The notes beneath the pieces were generated by a model. The model was not told the origin of the DNA and did no database searches. It saw only the letters and a program-made list of their open reading frames with translations. A stretch of DNA of 64,000 nt, from assembly GCF_000282115.1 (NCBI RefSeq), contig NZ_AKJY01000003.1, forward strand, positions 62,001-126,000, in the 5' to 3' direction. The DNA is from Chryseobacterium populi (lineage in GTDB: Bacteria; Bacteroidota; Bacteroidia; Flavobacteriales; Weeksellaceae). Shown piece by piece: positions 52,248 to 61,374 of this stretch. Every line of letters starts with the position of its first letter. The first letter of the stretch is position 1. Made by a program: the position numbers and the translations under genes.

Positions 52248-53459
52248 ATGAAAAAAATAATAATATCCATATTCGGATTATTATCTGCTATGGCTGTTGC
52301 CCAGAACAAAAAAGAATTCAGTGGCTATCCAAAAGATCTTAAAATCAATCAGATCCAGGTTTTGGGGACCCACAACAGCTATGCAAAGCCAGTAGATCCA
52401 AAAGTCCTTAAACTGGCAACCGGTATTATGGCTAAATTCAAAGATTCATTTTTTGATAGCATGCCTGCCGATGAAAAAGCTAAATTTAAAGAATATCACC
52501 CTAACGGATTGGATTTTGCAGAAGCCCTGAACTATAATCATCCCGACTTCAATGAACAGCTCAATGCCGGTATGAGAAACATTGAGATAGATGTTTACTA
52601 TGATCCTACAGGAAACCGATTTAATAAACCCGCTTCTTACGAAATTTTGAAGAAACAGGGAATAACCGACCTTGAGCCCTATTCCACTGAAGACTTAGAC
52701 AAGCCGGGGTTTAAGGTATTGCACATGGCGGATCTTGATTTCAGAACACATTATACAACTTTTAAAAAAGCATTGAAGGCTTTAAAAGACTGGTCTGATA
52801 AAAACCCGGATCATATCCCCATTTTCATCCAGATAGAGGCTAAAGATTCCGGGCTTCCCATTTTCCCAAATGCTGCGGAAGTTCTGAAATTTGATAAAAA
52901 AGCATTTGATGACCTGGATAAAAACGTTGTTTCAGTATTGGGACGAAATAAAATCATTACACCGGATGATGTTAAAGGTAAATACAATACCCTGAATGAA
53001 GCCGTACTTCATAACAACTGGCCTACAGTAAATGAATCAAGAGGAAAATTTGTTTTTATTTTATTACCTTCCAGTGCAGGAATCAGTAACAGCGAATCGC
53101 CTTATTTAACGGAACATCCGGGGCTTAAAGGAAGGATGATGTTTATCGAATCTGTTCCCGGAAAAGACTATTCTGCATTCATCCTTTATGATAACGCGAT
53201 TGTAAGACAAAATGAAATCCAAAAGGTGGTAAAAGAAGGCTATCTTGTAAGAACACGATCAGACATAGAAACCTATGAAGCTAAAGTAAATGACCGGACC
53301 AGGGAAAAAGCAGCATTTTCCAGTGGAGCTCAGGTGGTTTCTACCGATTTTTTCAGAAAAGGAAATACTTACGGAACCGATTATTACGTAACCCTTCCCG
53401 GTGGAGATACTGCGAGATGCAATCCTGTAAATTCCCCTGAAAACTGTCAGAAAAAATAG
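52248..53459 (+). CDS. Secreted Ca2+-dependent phosphatidylinositol-specific phospholipase C-like enzyme
   Basis: A 403-residue protein with a signal peptide ending at AVAQ (residue 19). The catalytic His42 lies in LGTHNSYAKP, the calcium-binding EIDVYYD near residue 120, and the second His in FKVLHMADLDF near residue 160. These match the bacterial Ca2+-dependent PI-PLC-C1 group. It should cleave inositol phospholipids or related phosphodiesters outside the cytoplasm. Its end contains Cys residues (ARCNPVNSPENCQ) that may form a disulfide. It is cotranscribed with the upstream receptor (15-bp gap). Confidence 0.88.
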   Translation: MKKIIISIFGLLSAMAVAQNKKEFSGYPKDLKINQIQVLGTHNSYAKPVDPKVLKLATGIMAKFKDSFFDSMPADEKAKFKEYHPNGLDFAEALNYNHPDFNEQLNAGMRNIEIDVYYDPTGNRFNKPASYEILKKQGITDLEPYSTEDLDKPGFKVLHMADLDFRTHYTTFKKALKALKDWSDKNPDHIPIFIQIEAKDSGLPIFPNAAEVLKFDKKAFDDLDKNVVSVLGRNKIITPDDVKGKYNTLNEAVLHNNWPTVNESRGKFVFILLPSSAGISNSESPYLTEHPGLKGRMMFIESVPGKDYSAFILYDNAIVRQNEIQKVVKEGYLVRTRSDIETYEAKVNDRTREKAAFSSGAQVVSTDFFRKGNTYGTDYYVTLPGGDTARCNPVNSPENCQKK

Positions 53460-53476
53460 TCATCAACTATTCCATA

Positions 53477-53513
53477 AAAAGCCCTGAATATCTAAATGTT
53501 CAGGACTTTTTTA
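53477..53513 (+). terminator. Terminator of the receptor/phospholipase unit
   Basis: AAAGCCCTGAA (53479-53489) pairs with TTCAGGACTTTT (53499-53510) with one mismatch, followed by more T. The remaining 270 bases to 53784 contain no coding frame I can support. Confidence 0.8.
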
Positions 53514-53783
53514 TAAAATATGAAAGTTTATTTTGTTGAAATTTAAAATCTGCAGATCATAAGAAACAGAAAAGCAGTTAGTTTAAAAGTATCAGTTTTA
53601 AAGGTTGACAGTTTTCATTTTATATCTTAAATTTACAAGAAATAAAATGTTTTTTTGACAAAATTTGTATTGGATTTGCGAGCTGAAACTGGAAATTAAA
53701 TTTTCAATTTTTAGAAAGTTTATCTTCAAAACAAATGGTTTAATCATCTTTAGAGCTTTTGTGATTAATTTAATAAAAGTAAA

Positions 53784-54629
53784 ATGGAAACAGAAAGAAT
53801 AGGATTTATCGGATTAGGAAATATGGGTCACCCGATGGCGAAAAATTTAGAAAAGGCAGGCTTTACACTTTCGGTTTTTAACAGGACAGAAGAAAAAGCA
53901 GAAGATTTTAAAGATAAGTCAATCGTACGCAGCAGTGTGGGAGAATTGGTTAAAAACAGTGACATTATATTTACCATGCTTACCAATGACCATGCTGTGA
54001 AAACGGTTTATAAAGAAATCCTGTCTTTAAATATCAGTGGAAAGCTGTTTATTGATATGAGCACCATTTCTCCGGAAGCCACTAACGAGATGGCCAATGC
54101 CGTAAAAATAAAAGAAGCTGGGTTCATTGATGCACCGGTAGCCGGAAGTACAAAACCGGCAGCCGACGGAACTTTAATTATCATGGTCGGTGGAGATGAA
54201 AAAGATGTACAGCGTGCAGAACCGTATTTACAGAACTTAGGAAAAATCATCAGGCATTTAGGGGGAAACGGAAAAGGAATTGCAGCCAAGCTATCAGTTA
54301 ATTATTTTCTGTCAGCAATTTATCAGGGGCTAGCTGAAACAGTTTTATTTGCTGGCAGACTAGGAATAGAGCGAAAAGAGATGCTGGAAATCATCAATGA
54401 AAGTGCAAGCGGAAGCGGTGCCACAAAAGTAAAAACCCCTTTACTGATTGAAGATAATTATGAGCCGGCATTCGCATTAGACCTGATGTTGAAAGATATT
54501 CTTCTGGCAAGAAATGCAGGAGCAGATTACCCTTTGTCAGAAACTTTGATAAAAACCTACCAGGCAGCGCATGATGAAGGCTTTGGGGAAGATGATGTGA
54601 TCGGAATTATCAATTATCTTAAAAAATAA
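53784..54629 (+). CDS. NAD(P)-dependent beta-hydroxyacid dehydrogenase family protein
   Basis: A 281-residue protein with the Rossmann start IGFIGLGNMGHPMAKNLEKA and cofactor loop VFNRTEEK, MLTNDHAV, FIDMSTISPE and the substrate-binding APVAGSTKPAADGTL. The catalytic Lys lies in GNGKGIAAKLSVNYFLS near residue 170. These fit the 3-hydroxyisobutyrate or glyoxylate/succinic-semialdehyde reductase group. It heads a three-gene cluster with a DoxX-like protein and a PPC/DUF296 protein (gaps 38 and 24 bp). The substrate is not defined. Confidence 0.92.
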   Translation: METERIGFIGLGNMGHPMAKNLEKAGFTLSVFNRTEEKAEDFKDKSIVRSSVGELVKNSDIIFTMLTNDHAVKTVYKEILSLNISGKLFIDMSTISPEATNEMANAVKIKEAGFIDAPVAGSTKPAADGTLIIMVGGDEKDVQRAEPYLQNLGKIIRHLGGNGKGIAAKLSVNYFLSAIYQGLAETVLFAGRLGIERKEMLEIINESASGSGATKVKTPLLIEDNYEPAFALDLMLKDILLARNAGADYPLSETLIKTYQAAHDEGFGEDDVIGIINYLKK

Positions 54630-54667
54630 ATAAGAATCCAATTACTGTTTGAAAATAAAAACATATC

Positions 54668-55057
54668 ATGAAAGATTTTAAAACCATATTTTTCTTTTTA
54701 CGGCTTCCCGTTGCTGTCTCATTAGTAGGACACGGTCTGGTGCGTCTGCCGAAATTAACAGCTTTTAGCGAATGGATGGTTACTACAATGGAAAAATCTG
54801 TAATCCCTGCCGCTTTGATTCTTCCTTTCAGTTATATTTTGCCTGTAGCAGAAGCTGTTATAGGGATTCTTTTATTAGTCGGGTTTAAGACAAAATATAC
54901 CCTGTATGCAGGTTTGATATTGATGAGCGTTTTAATTATGGGAAGCTGTTCAATTGAAAACTGGTCTGCAGTTGAAGCACAATTATTGCATTCCCTTTAT
55001 ATGTTCGGATTACTTTGGCTGATGTTGAAATATAATATGGAGAAGATCATATCGTAG
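54668..55057 (+). CDS. DoxX-like small membrane protein
   Basis: A 129-residue protein with four hydrophobic helices: RLPVAVSLVGHGLVRL near residue 13, PAALILPFSYILPVAEAVIG near residue 48, GLILMSVLIMGS near residue 82 and HSLYMFGLLWLMLKY near residue 105. Length and helix pattern fit the DoxX/DUF417 group. It may be linked to membrane redox processes but has no known reaction. It lies between the dehydrogenase and the PPC gene. Confidence 0.8.
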   Translation: MKDFKTIFFFLRLPVAVSLVGHGLVRLPKLTAFSEWMVTTMEKSVIPAALILPFSYILPVAEAVIGILLLVGFKTKYTLYAGLILMSVLIMGSCSIENWSAVEAQLLHSLYMFGLLWLMLKYNMEKIIS

Positions 55058-55081
55058 AATCAATTACACCAAATCAAAAAT

Positions 55082-55537
55082 ATGGAAATACAGAATTATA
55101 AAGGTAACAGTTGGACTGCCAGAAAAGTTGATAATACCTTCATCGTAAGTGTAAAAAACGGATCTGGTATTATAGAATCTCTGACTGATTTTGTGGTCAG
55201 CCAACACATTCAGTCAGGCGAGGTCACCGGGATCGGTGCTGTGAGTGAAGCGACCTTACGTTTCTTTCAGCCTTCTACAAAAAAATATGTTGACAAAACT
55301 TTCAATGAACAGATGGAAGTAACCAACATTTCCGGGAATGTCTCTGAAATTGATGGTAAACCCTTACTGCACCTGCATATTACTTTAGGAAGAGAAGATT
55401 ATACAGCATTGGCAGGACACCTTCTGGATGCTAAGATCAGAGGTGCCGGGGAATTTTTCTTTTATCCTTTGAACGCAAAACTGAGCAAAACAAAAGATGA
55501 AGATGCAGGAATTAATTTCTACGATTTTGAAAAATAG
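55082..55537 (+). CDS. PPC/DUF296 domain protein, paralogue A
   Basis: A 151-residue single-domain protein. The PPC core reads RKVDNTFIVSVKNGSGIIES near residue 14, GIGAVSEATLRFFQP near residue 52, and LLHLHITLGREDYTALAGHL near residue 96, with the conserved GHL end of the domain. Prokaryotic members form trimers and may bind metal or ligands; in plants the domain is attached to AT-hooks. There is no DNA-binding hook here. A close paralogue lies at 62628. Confidence 0.88.
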   Translation: MEIQNYKGNSWTARKVDNTFIVSVKNGSGIIESLTDFVVSQHIQSGEVTGIGAVSEATLRFFQPSTKKYVDKTFNEQMEVTNISGNVSEIDGKPLLHLHITLGREDYTALAGHLLDAKIRGAGEFFFYPLNAKLSKTKDEDAGINFYDFEK

Positions 55538-55794
55538 ATATCAATAGAAACAGGCCTTAGCGTTTTACTTTATAAAAGAATTCAAAAGCTTTAGTCCAAC
55601 TTAATATTCTTAAGCTCTTAAAAAGCTTTGATATTTTAAAATCAATCCGATAGGCTCTCTGAAATCTTTCATTTTTATTTCCTCATTTAAATCTCCATTC
55701 ACGATTTGATTACATCACCGATGGATCTGGCTATATAGAAAACTTTTTTCCTTGGCATCTTTGCAACATCAATTTAATATTAAAAATTAAAAAA

Positions 55795-56634
55795 ATGGAA
55801 ACAAAAAAAGTATGGCTGGTCACAGGAGCTTCAAAAGGTTTGGGACTTATATTAATTAAAAAATTGCTGAAAGAGGGTTTTAAAGTGGCGGCTACAACCC
55901 GAAATACAGAGTCATTGATTAATGAGATCGGAAATGCATCAGAAACGTTTTTACCATTGGAAGTTAATTTAACGGATAACAACAGTGTAAAGCAAGCCAT
56001 TGAAAAAAGCATTGCCCATTTTGGAAAGCTGGATGTTATCGTAAACAACGCCGGGTATGCACAGATAGGAACTTTAGAAGAGCTTTCCGACGAAGAATCA
56101 AGAGAAAACTTTAACGTTAATGTATTCGGTTCGTTAAATGTAATCAGAAACGTAATGCCTTATTTACGTGAGCAGAAATCCGGGAATATATTTAATATCT
56201 CGTCAGTTGGAGGGCTTTTAGGAGGCTTTGCAGGTTGGGGAATTTACTGTTCCACTAAATTTGCAGTAGCAGGATTTACAGAAGCATTAGCCGAAGAAAT
56301 TAAGGAATTCGGAATAAAGGCAACCGTTGTTTATCCTGGATATTTCCGTACAGATTTTCTTACCCAGGGTTCTGTGAGAACGCCGGGACAACCCATTATG
56401 GAATACGAAACAGCACGTGAATCCGAGAAAGTACATCTTGACAGCATCAATGGAAATCAGCCTAACGATCCTGAAAAAGCTGCTGAAATTTTAATCGCTG
56501 TCAGTAAAGAACAACACCCGCCGGTACATTTGTTATTAGGAACCGATGCATATAAAATGCTTCAGAATAAAGTCGGTATCCTTAAAAAAGATACTGAAGA
56601 ATGGAAAAGCTACACGCTTTCAACATCATTATAG
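55795..56634 (+). CDS. Short-chain dehydrogenase/reductase
   Basis: A 279-residue SDR. The cofactor motif VTGASKGLG lies at residues 9-17, NNAGYAQ near residue 83, the catalytic Ser in IFNISSVGGLLGG near residue 138 and the YxxxK pair in YCSTKFAVAG near residue 155. It is the NAD(P)-dependent classical type, with a longer C-terminus (LLGTDAYKMLQNKVG). An AraC-family gene follows on the same strand within 25 bp. Substrate unknown. Confidence 0.93.
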   Translation: METKKVWLVTGASKGLGLILIKKLLKEGFKVAATTRNTESLINEIGNASETFLPLEVNLTDNNSVKQAIEKSIAHFGKLDVIVNNAGYAQIGTLEELSDEESRENFNVNVFGSLNVIRNVMPYLREQKSGNIFNISSVGGLLGGFAGWGIYCSTKFAVAGFTEALAEEIKEFGIKATVVYPGYFRTDFLTQGSVRTPGQPIMEYETARESEKVHLDSINGNQPNDPEKAAEILIAVSKEQHPPVHLLLGTDAYKMLQNKVGILKKDTEEWKSYTLSTSL

Positions 56635-56655
56635 ATCATCATAAAATGAATACAG

Positions 56656-57570
56656 CTGGAAAAGACTCTTCGCTTTAATTCAATTGCGGAATTTCACAGT
56701 TTCTGCAATCTTCCCAATCCTGAACATCCGTTGATCAGCCTTATTGATTACAGTAAGGTCTCTTATCCGGTGGATGACAGGGAAATGAAATGGATACAGA
56801 ACTTTTATTCCGTTGGATTGAAGCGGAATGTCAATGCTAAATTCAATTATGGGCAGCAGCAGTACGATTTTGATTCGGGGGTGCTTACCTTTATTTCTCC
56901 ATTACAGTTTTTGAAAGTGGAAATCAATCCCGATGTCAAAGTAGAGCCTACCGGCTGGCTGCTGCTGATTCATCCCGATTTCTTATGGGGAACTTCTCTC
57001 GCCAAAAAGATCAAATCATATGATTTTTTCCAGTATGCTGTCAATGAAGCATTATTTCTTTCAGATAAAGAAGAAAATGTGATTGTAGATATTCTCAGGA
57101 ATATAGAAAAAGAATACCAGTCTAATATTGATAAATTTAGCCAGGAACTTATTGTCGCCCAGATAGAGCTACTTCTCATTTATGCTGAAAGGTATTATGA
57201 ACGGCAGTTTATCACCAGGAAAAAAACAAGCCATGAAATTTTAGACCGTTTTGAAGAAATTCTTTCCGGATATTTTCAAAATGAACAATTCATTAATAAC
57301 GGGATTCCCACTGTTAAAGCCATTGCCGAAAAAATGAATATTTCCCCGAACTATTTAGGAAGCCTGCTACGCATCCATACCCGGCAAAATACCCAACAGC
57401 ATATCCAGAATAAAATCATTGAATATGCCAAAGAACGCTTAAGCACAACTGCTTTATCTGTCAGTGAAATTGCTTATGAATTGGGATTTGAGCATCCGCA
57501 GTCATTCAGTAAACTGTTTAAACAGAAAACCAGTCAGTCGCCTTTAGAATTCAGAAGTTTCTTTTCATAA
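56656..57570 (+). CDS. AraC-family regulator with unclear start
   Basis: The C-terminal HTH (residues about 210-300) contains GIPTVKAIAEKMNISPNYLG and SEIAYELGFEHPQSFSKLFK. The coding frame clearly extends upstream of the nearest TTG start (56731), through EKTLRFNSIAEFHSFCNL to about 56656, where family proteins begin. The only nearby ATG (56646) is in another frame and stops after ten codons. Either a non-standard start (CTG at 56656) is used, or a one-base indel has broken the gene at its start. N-terminal sensor (residues 1-200) is a cupin-like region. It follows the SDR gene and may regulate it. Confidence 0.7.
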   Translation: MEKTLRFNSIAEFHSFCNLPNPEHPLISLIDYSKVSYPVDDREMKWIQNFYSVGLKRNVNAKFNYGQQQYDFDSGVLTFISPLQFLKVEINPDVKVEPTGWLLLIHPDFLWGTSLAKKIKSYDFFQYAVNEALFLSDKEENVIVDILRNIEKEYQSNIDKFSQELIVAQIELLLIYAERYYERQFITRKKTSHEILDRFEEILSGYFQNEQFINNGIPTVKAIAEKMNISPNYLGSLLRIHTRQNTQQHIQNKIIEYAKERLSTTALSVSEIAYELGFEHPQSFSKLFKQKTSQSPLEFRSFFS

Positions 57571-57693
57571 ATTATTCCGGATGATGATAATGGAATTTTC
57601 TTTTTAAAAGAGGAAAAAAAACAGGATTAACTCACCCATTTTTAAGATTTTGGTTAGATTTTTGAATCATAAAATATAAACCAGATCACACCA

Positions 57694-58716
57694 TTGAAAC
57701 TAATTACATTCACAAAAAAAGGAATCTATTGTCCACAGGGAAAATTTTATATTGATCCTTGGCGGCCTGTTGAAATGGCGGTTATCACCCATGGCCATGC
57801 CGATCATGCCCGGTGGGGAATGAAAAAATACCTTTGCCATCATTTTACAAAACCTATTTTATACCAGAGGATCGGTGTCGATATTGAGTGCCAGAGTATA
57901 GGATACAATGAAGTGATCAATATCAATGGAGTAAAAGTTTCGTTACATCCTGCAGGACATATCATAGGATCAGCACAGGTCAAATTAGAATATAAAGGTT
58001 ATAGCAGCGTTATCTCCGGGGATTATAAAATTCAGGATGATGGTTTAAGTACTCCTTTTGAACTGGTAAAATGCAATGAATTTGTCACAGAAAGTACCTT
58101 CGGGCTTCCCATTTACAACTGGCTCGATATTGAAGAACTCAATAAAAGACTTCAAAACTGGGTGCTGAGAAATAAAGAAAACGGAAAAACTTCCGTATTT
58201 ATCGGCTATTCTTTAGGAAAAGCCCAACGGATTATGAAAGCTGTGGAAGGTCTTGGAAAAATACACGTTCACTACTCTATCGGAAAGCTGAATGAAGCTT
58301 TTGAAAATGTGGGAATACGACTTCCCGATTATGAAATTCCGGATTTTAAAGAAAGTACCAAATATTTGCAGAATGAAATTGTCATTGTGCCACCCGCCCT
58401 TTTAGACAGCAGCATTATCAGGAAAATCCCTGAAGCTGCAACAGCGATCTGCTCAGGCTGGATGCAGGTTCGCGGGGCCAGAAGATGGCGGAGTGCCGAT
58501 GCAGGATTTCCTATGAGCGACCATGCCGACTGGGCCGGATTGCTACAGGCTGTAAAAGCCACCGAAGCTGAAATTGTACACGTTACGCACGGCCAGACCG
58601 AAGTTTTTTCAAAATACCTGAATGAAATCGGGATGAAAGCTGATGTTATAGAAACATTATATGGCGAAGATGAAGAAGAAGCTGAAAAAGAGATCATCGA
58701 AAATCCAGGGCCATGA
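57694..58716 (+). CDS. Ligase-associated DNA damage response exonuclease (MBL fold)
   Basis: A 340-residue metallo-beta-lactamase-fold nuclease from a TTG start. The metal motif THGHADHARWG lies near residue 30. Later ligands are HPAGHIIGSAQV near residue 87 and SGDYKIQ near residue 109. A beta-CASP-like middle and MSDHADWAGLL near residue 275 follow. This is the exonuclease of the ligase/helicase/PdeM module, thought to process DNA ends. It overlaps the ligase start by 4 bp. Confidence 0.92.
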   Translation: MKLITFTKKGIYCPQGKFYIDPWRPVEMAVITHGHADHARWGMKKYLCHHFTKPILYQRIGVDIECQSIGYNEVININGVKVSLHPAGHIIGSAQVKLEYKGYSSVISGDYKIQDDGLSTPFELVKCNEFVTESTFGLPIYNWLDIEELNKRLQNWVLRNKENGKTSVFIGYSLGKAQRIMKAVEGLGKIHVHYSIGKLNEAFENVGIRLPDYEIPDFKESTKYLQNEIVIVPPALLDSSIIRKIPEAATAICSGWMQVRGARRWRSADAGFPMSDHADWAGLLQAVKATEAEIVHVTHGQTEVFSKYLNEIGMKADVIETLYGEDEEEAEKEIIENPGP

Positions 58717-60293
58717 AACATTTTGCAGAACTCATTAATGCCCTTGAAAGCACCAATAAAACCAATGCTAAAATTGATACCATTATCGATTATCTGGAAC
58801 GCGCCCCGGAAACAGATAAAGTGTGGTTTATTGCCTTATTTACCGGGAAAAGACCTAAGAGAAATGTGAACACCAACCTGATGAAAGAATGGGCGCTGGA
58901 AATTACAAAGCTTCCTTTCTGGCTTTTCCAGGAAAGTTATTCTTCAGTAGGCGATCTCGGTGAAACACTTTCATTAATCCTGCCGCAGCCAACAGAAAAA
59001 ATTGACCGTTCCCTTTCACACTGGATGACCGATATTATCAGTTTAAAAAATAAAACCGAAGCCGGAAAAAAAGAATTTGTCCTGCAATCCTGGAACGGTT
59101 TAGACTATATCGAAAGATTAATTTTTAATAAATTATTAGGCGGAAGCTTCAGAATCGGGGTTTCGTCAAAAAACCTGATCAATGCGCTGACCAGATATTC
59201 AGGGTTGGAAACCAGTGCCTTAATGCACAGCATGATGGGTAAGTGGGAACCCGGTGAGATTTCATTTAAAGAATTGATCTCAGCAGAAAATGTAAATCCG
59301 GACAACTCAAAGCCCTATCCGTTCTGCCTTGCCTATCCACTGGAAAAAGAGCTTGAGGAATTGGGAGTACCGGATGAATGGCTGATCGAATATAAATGGG
59401 ATGGAATCCGTGGACAGATCATCCGGAGAAATGATGAAGTGTTTATCTGGTCGAGAGGAGAAGAGCTGGTTACCGGACAGTTTCCTGAAATTGTAGAAAC
59501 TGTAAAAGCGATGACCGGGAATTTTGTCCTGGATGGAGAAATACTTGCAGTAAAGGAAGGTAAAGTTTTAAATTTTAACGAATTACAGAAAAGACTGAAC
59601 CGGAAAAATATCACTAAAAAAATGCTTTCCGATATTCCGGTTGAAGTTTTTGTGTATGATTTAATCGAGCTTGAAGGAACCGACCTCCGGGAGAAGCCGA
59701 TCTCTGCCAGAAGAGCAATGCTGGAGGAATTACTTCTCAGTCAAACCTCTGATAAGATCAGGATTTCTAAAATTATTGAATTTAAAAAATGGGAAGAGCT
59801 CGATGCCATAAGAGAAAGCTCCCGGGAGATCAACAGTGAAGGACTGATGCTGAAACAAAAAAACTCACCTTACCATTCCGGAAGAAAAAAAGGCGACTGG
59901 TGGAAATGGAAAATCAATCCGCTTACACTTGATGCCGTACTGATCTATGCCCAAAAAGGCAGCGGAAGGCGAAGCGCCTATTACACTGATTATACCTTTG
60001 CCGTGAAAAACGGAGACTCTTTGGTTACGATTGCAAAAGCATATTCAGGACTTACAGATAAAGAAATAATGGAAGTCAGCCGTTTCGTCAATAAAAATGC
60101 CATTGAAAAATTCGGGACGGTGCGTACCGTAAAAGCCGAACTTGTTTTTGAAATTGCTTTTGAAGGAATTGGCTTCAGCAGCCGTCATAAAAGCGGTGTA
60201 GCCCTGCGTTTCCCCAGAATTGTAAGATGGAGGAAAGATAAAACCGTAGATGAGATTGATAATCTGGAAGAAATAAAAAAACTGATACAATAA
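58713..60293 (+). CDS. ATP-dependent DNA ligase
   Basis: A 526-residue ligase. An N-terminal helical DNA-binding domain (residues 1-200) precedes the nucleotidyltransferase, with adenylated Lys228 in EYKWDGIRGQI, RGEE near residue 250, FVLDGEILA (motif III) and EGLMLKQKNSPYHSGRKKGD (motif IV region), then an OB domain with WWKWKINPLTLDAV. It seals nicks in double-stranded DNA and here belongs to the ligase-associated damage response module. The start overlaps the exonuclease stop. Confidence 0.94.
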   Translation: MKHFAELINALESTNKTNAKIDTIIDYLERAPETDKVWFIALFTGKRPKRNVNTNLMKEWALEITKLPFWLFQESYSSVGDLGETLSLILPQPTEKIDRSLSHWMTDIISLKNKTEAGKKEFVLQSWNGLDYIERLIFNKLLGGSFRIGVSSKNLINALTRYSGLETSALMHSMMGKWEPGEISFKELISAENVNPDNSKPYPFCLAYPLEKELEELGVPDEWLIEYKWDGIRGQIIRRNDEVFIWSRGEELVTGQFPEIVETVKAMTGNFVLDGEILAVKEGKVLNFNELQKRLNRKNITKKMLSDIPVEVFVYDLIELEGTDLREKPISARRAMLEELLLSQTSDKIRISKIIEFKKWEELDAIRESSREINSEGLMLKQKNSPYHSGRKKGDWWKWKINPLTLDAVLIYAQKGSGRRSAYYTDYTFAVKNGDSLVTIAKAYSGLTDKEIMEVSRFVNKNAIEKFGTVRTVKAELVFEIAFEGIGFSSRHKSGVALRFPRIVRWRKDKTVDEIDNLEEIKKLIQ

Positions 60294-60294
60294 A

Positions 60295-60960
60295 TTGACT
60301 GCTTTTGAAAATACCAACGGATTCAAAGTCATTCAGCAATGGATGGCTGATAAAGACATTTCCCCTTTCAGATTCCAGCTGGAAACCTGGCAAAAATATG
60401 CAAAACGTTACAGTGGAATGGTGATTGCGCCTACAGGCTTCGGGAAAACCTATTCGGTATTTTTAGCTTTAATTTCAGATTATCTCACTTACCCTGATCA
60501 ATATAAAAAAGGGCTTAAAATGATTTGGGTCACCCCACTCCGTTCCCTGTCAAAAGATATTGCAAAAGCAATGCAGGAAGCTATAGATGAGATAGGCCTG
60601 GATTGGGCTGTCGGAGTGAGAAACGGGGATACAGACCCGAAAGTAAGGCAGCAGCAGGTTAAAAGCATGCCCGAAATTCTGGTGGTAACTCCTGAAAGTC
60701 TTCATTTGCTTCTTGCCAAAAAAAGTCATGCGAGATTTTTTAACGCCCTGCACTGTATTGCTGTAGATGAATGGCACGAATTATTAGGTTCAAAGCGTGT
60801 TGTGATGGTAGAACTGGCTGTTTCTCAGCTAAGAAAATATGTCCCGGAAATTAAAATATGGGGCATTACAGCAACGACAGGAAACCTCGATGAAGCCATG
60901 GAAGCTTTAATTCCTTACCCAATTAAAAAGACAAAAATCACGGCCAAAGAACAAAAGAAA
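60295..60960 (+). pseudogene. Ligase-associated DEXH helicase, truncated after motif III
   Basis: From a TTG 1 bp after the ligase stop, the frame reads the start of the Lhr-like helicase that normally has about 810-830 residues. Visible are FRFQLETWQKYAKRYSGMVI, Walker A in APTGFGKTYS, VTPLRSLSKDIAKAM, VVTPESLHLLLAKK, Walker B in VDEWHELLGSKR and motif III ITATTGN. At about residue 220 (KITAKEQKKIEI) it jumps into the PdeM coding sequence in another frame and stops at 60981. The C-terminal helicase lobe and the DNA-binding tail are missing, so it cannot unwind DNA. Confidence 0.9.
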
Positions 60961-61300
60961 ATTGAAATTCTTTCTTATTGAAGGAAATCACGACCGGATC
61001 TCAGAAGAGCTTGAAGCAAAACTTTGTTTTGATTTTAAAGCCCGGCGATTAGAAGCAGACCATTTTATTTTTGTACATGAATTTGATAAAACAGAGCCTA
61101 AGTTTCAGGTCACAGGACATATTCATCCCGGGATTGTCCTGAATTCTTCTGTGAAAAACCTTCGGCTTCCGTGCTTTGTGCAGACAGCCAATCAGCTGTT
61201 GTTGCCTGCTTTCAGTGAATTTACAGGTTTGGACACCAAAAATATTCCTAAAGGCAGAAAGTTTTTTGTATTTACAGATGCTGAGATTCAAGAGCTGTAA
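60958..61300 (+). pseudogene. pdeM: Ligase-associated endonuclease PdeM, C-terminal remnant
   Basis: From about 60958, in the frame beside the helicase, the sequence reads FFLIEGNHDRISEELEAKL, then FIFVHEFDKTEP and VTGHIHPGIVLNSSVKNLRL to the stop at 61300. GNHD and GHIHPG are metallophosphoesterase motifs of PdeM. The N-terminal half with the first metal ligands (DxH and GD) is absent. The AAAATTGAAATTC junction sequence is shared-looking between the two genes, which suggests deletion through a short repeat. No start codon belongs to this piece. Confidence 0.88.
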
Positions 61301-61374
61301 TAATCGGTTTTGCCGATGACCGCTATCGAAAAAAAACGTTTTACAGATCTAGAAATATTAAGGAAATTTGCAGT

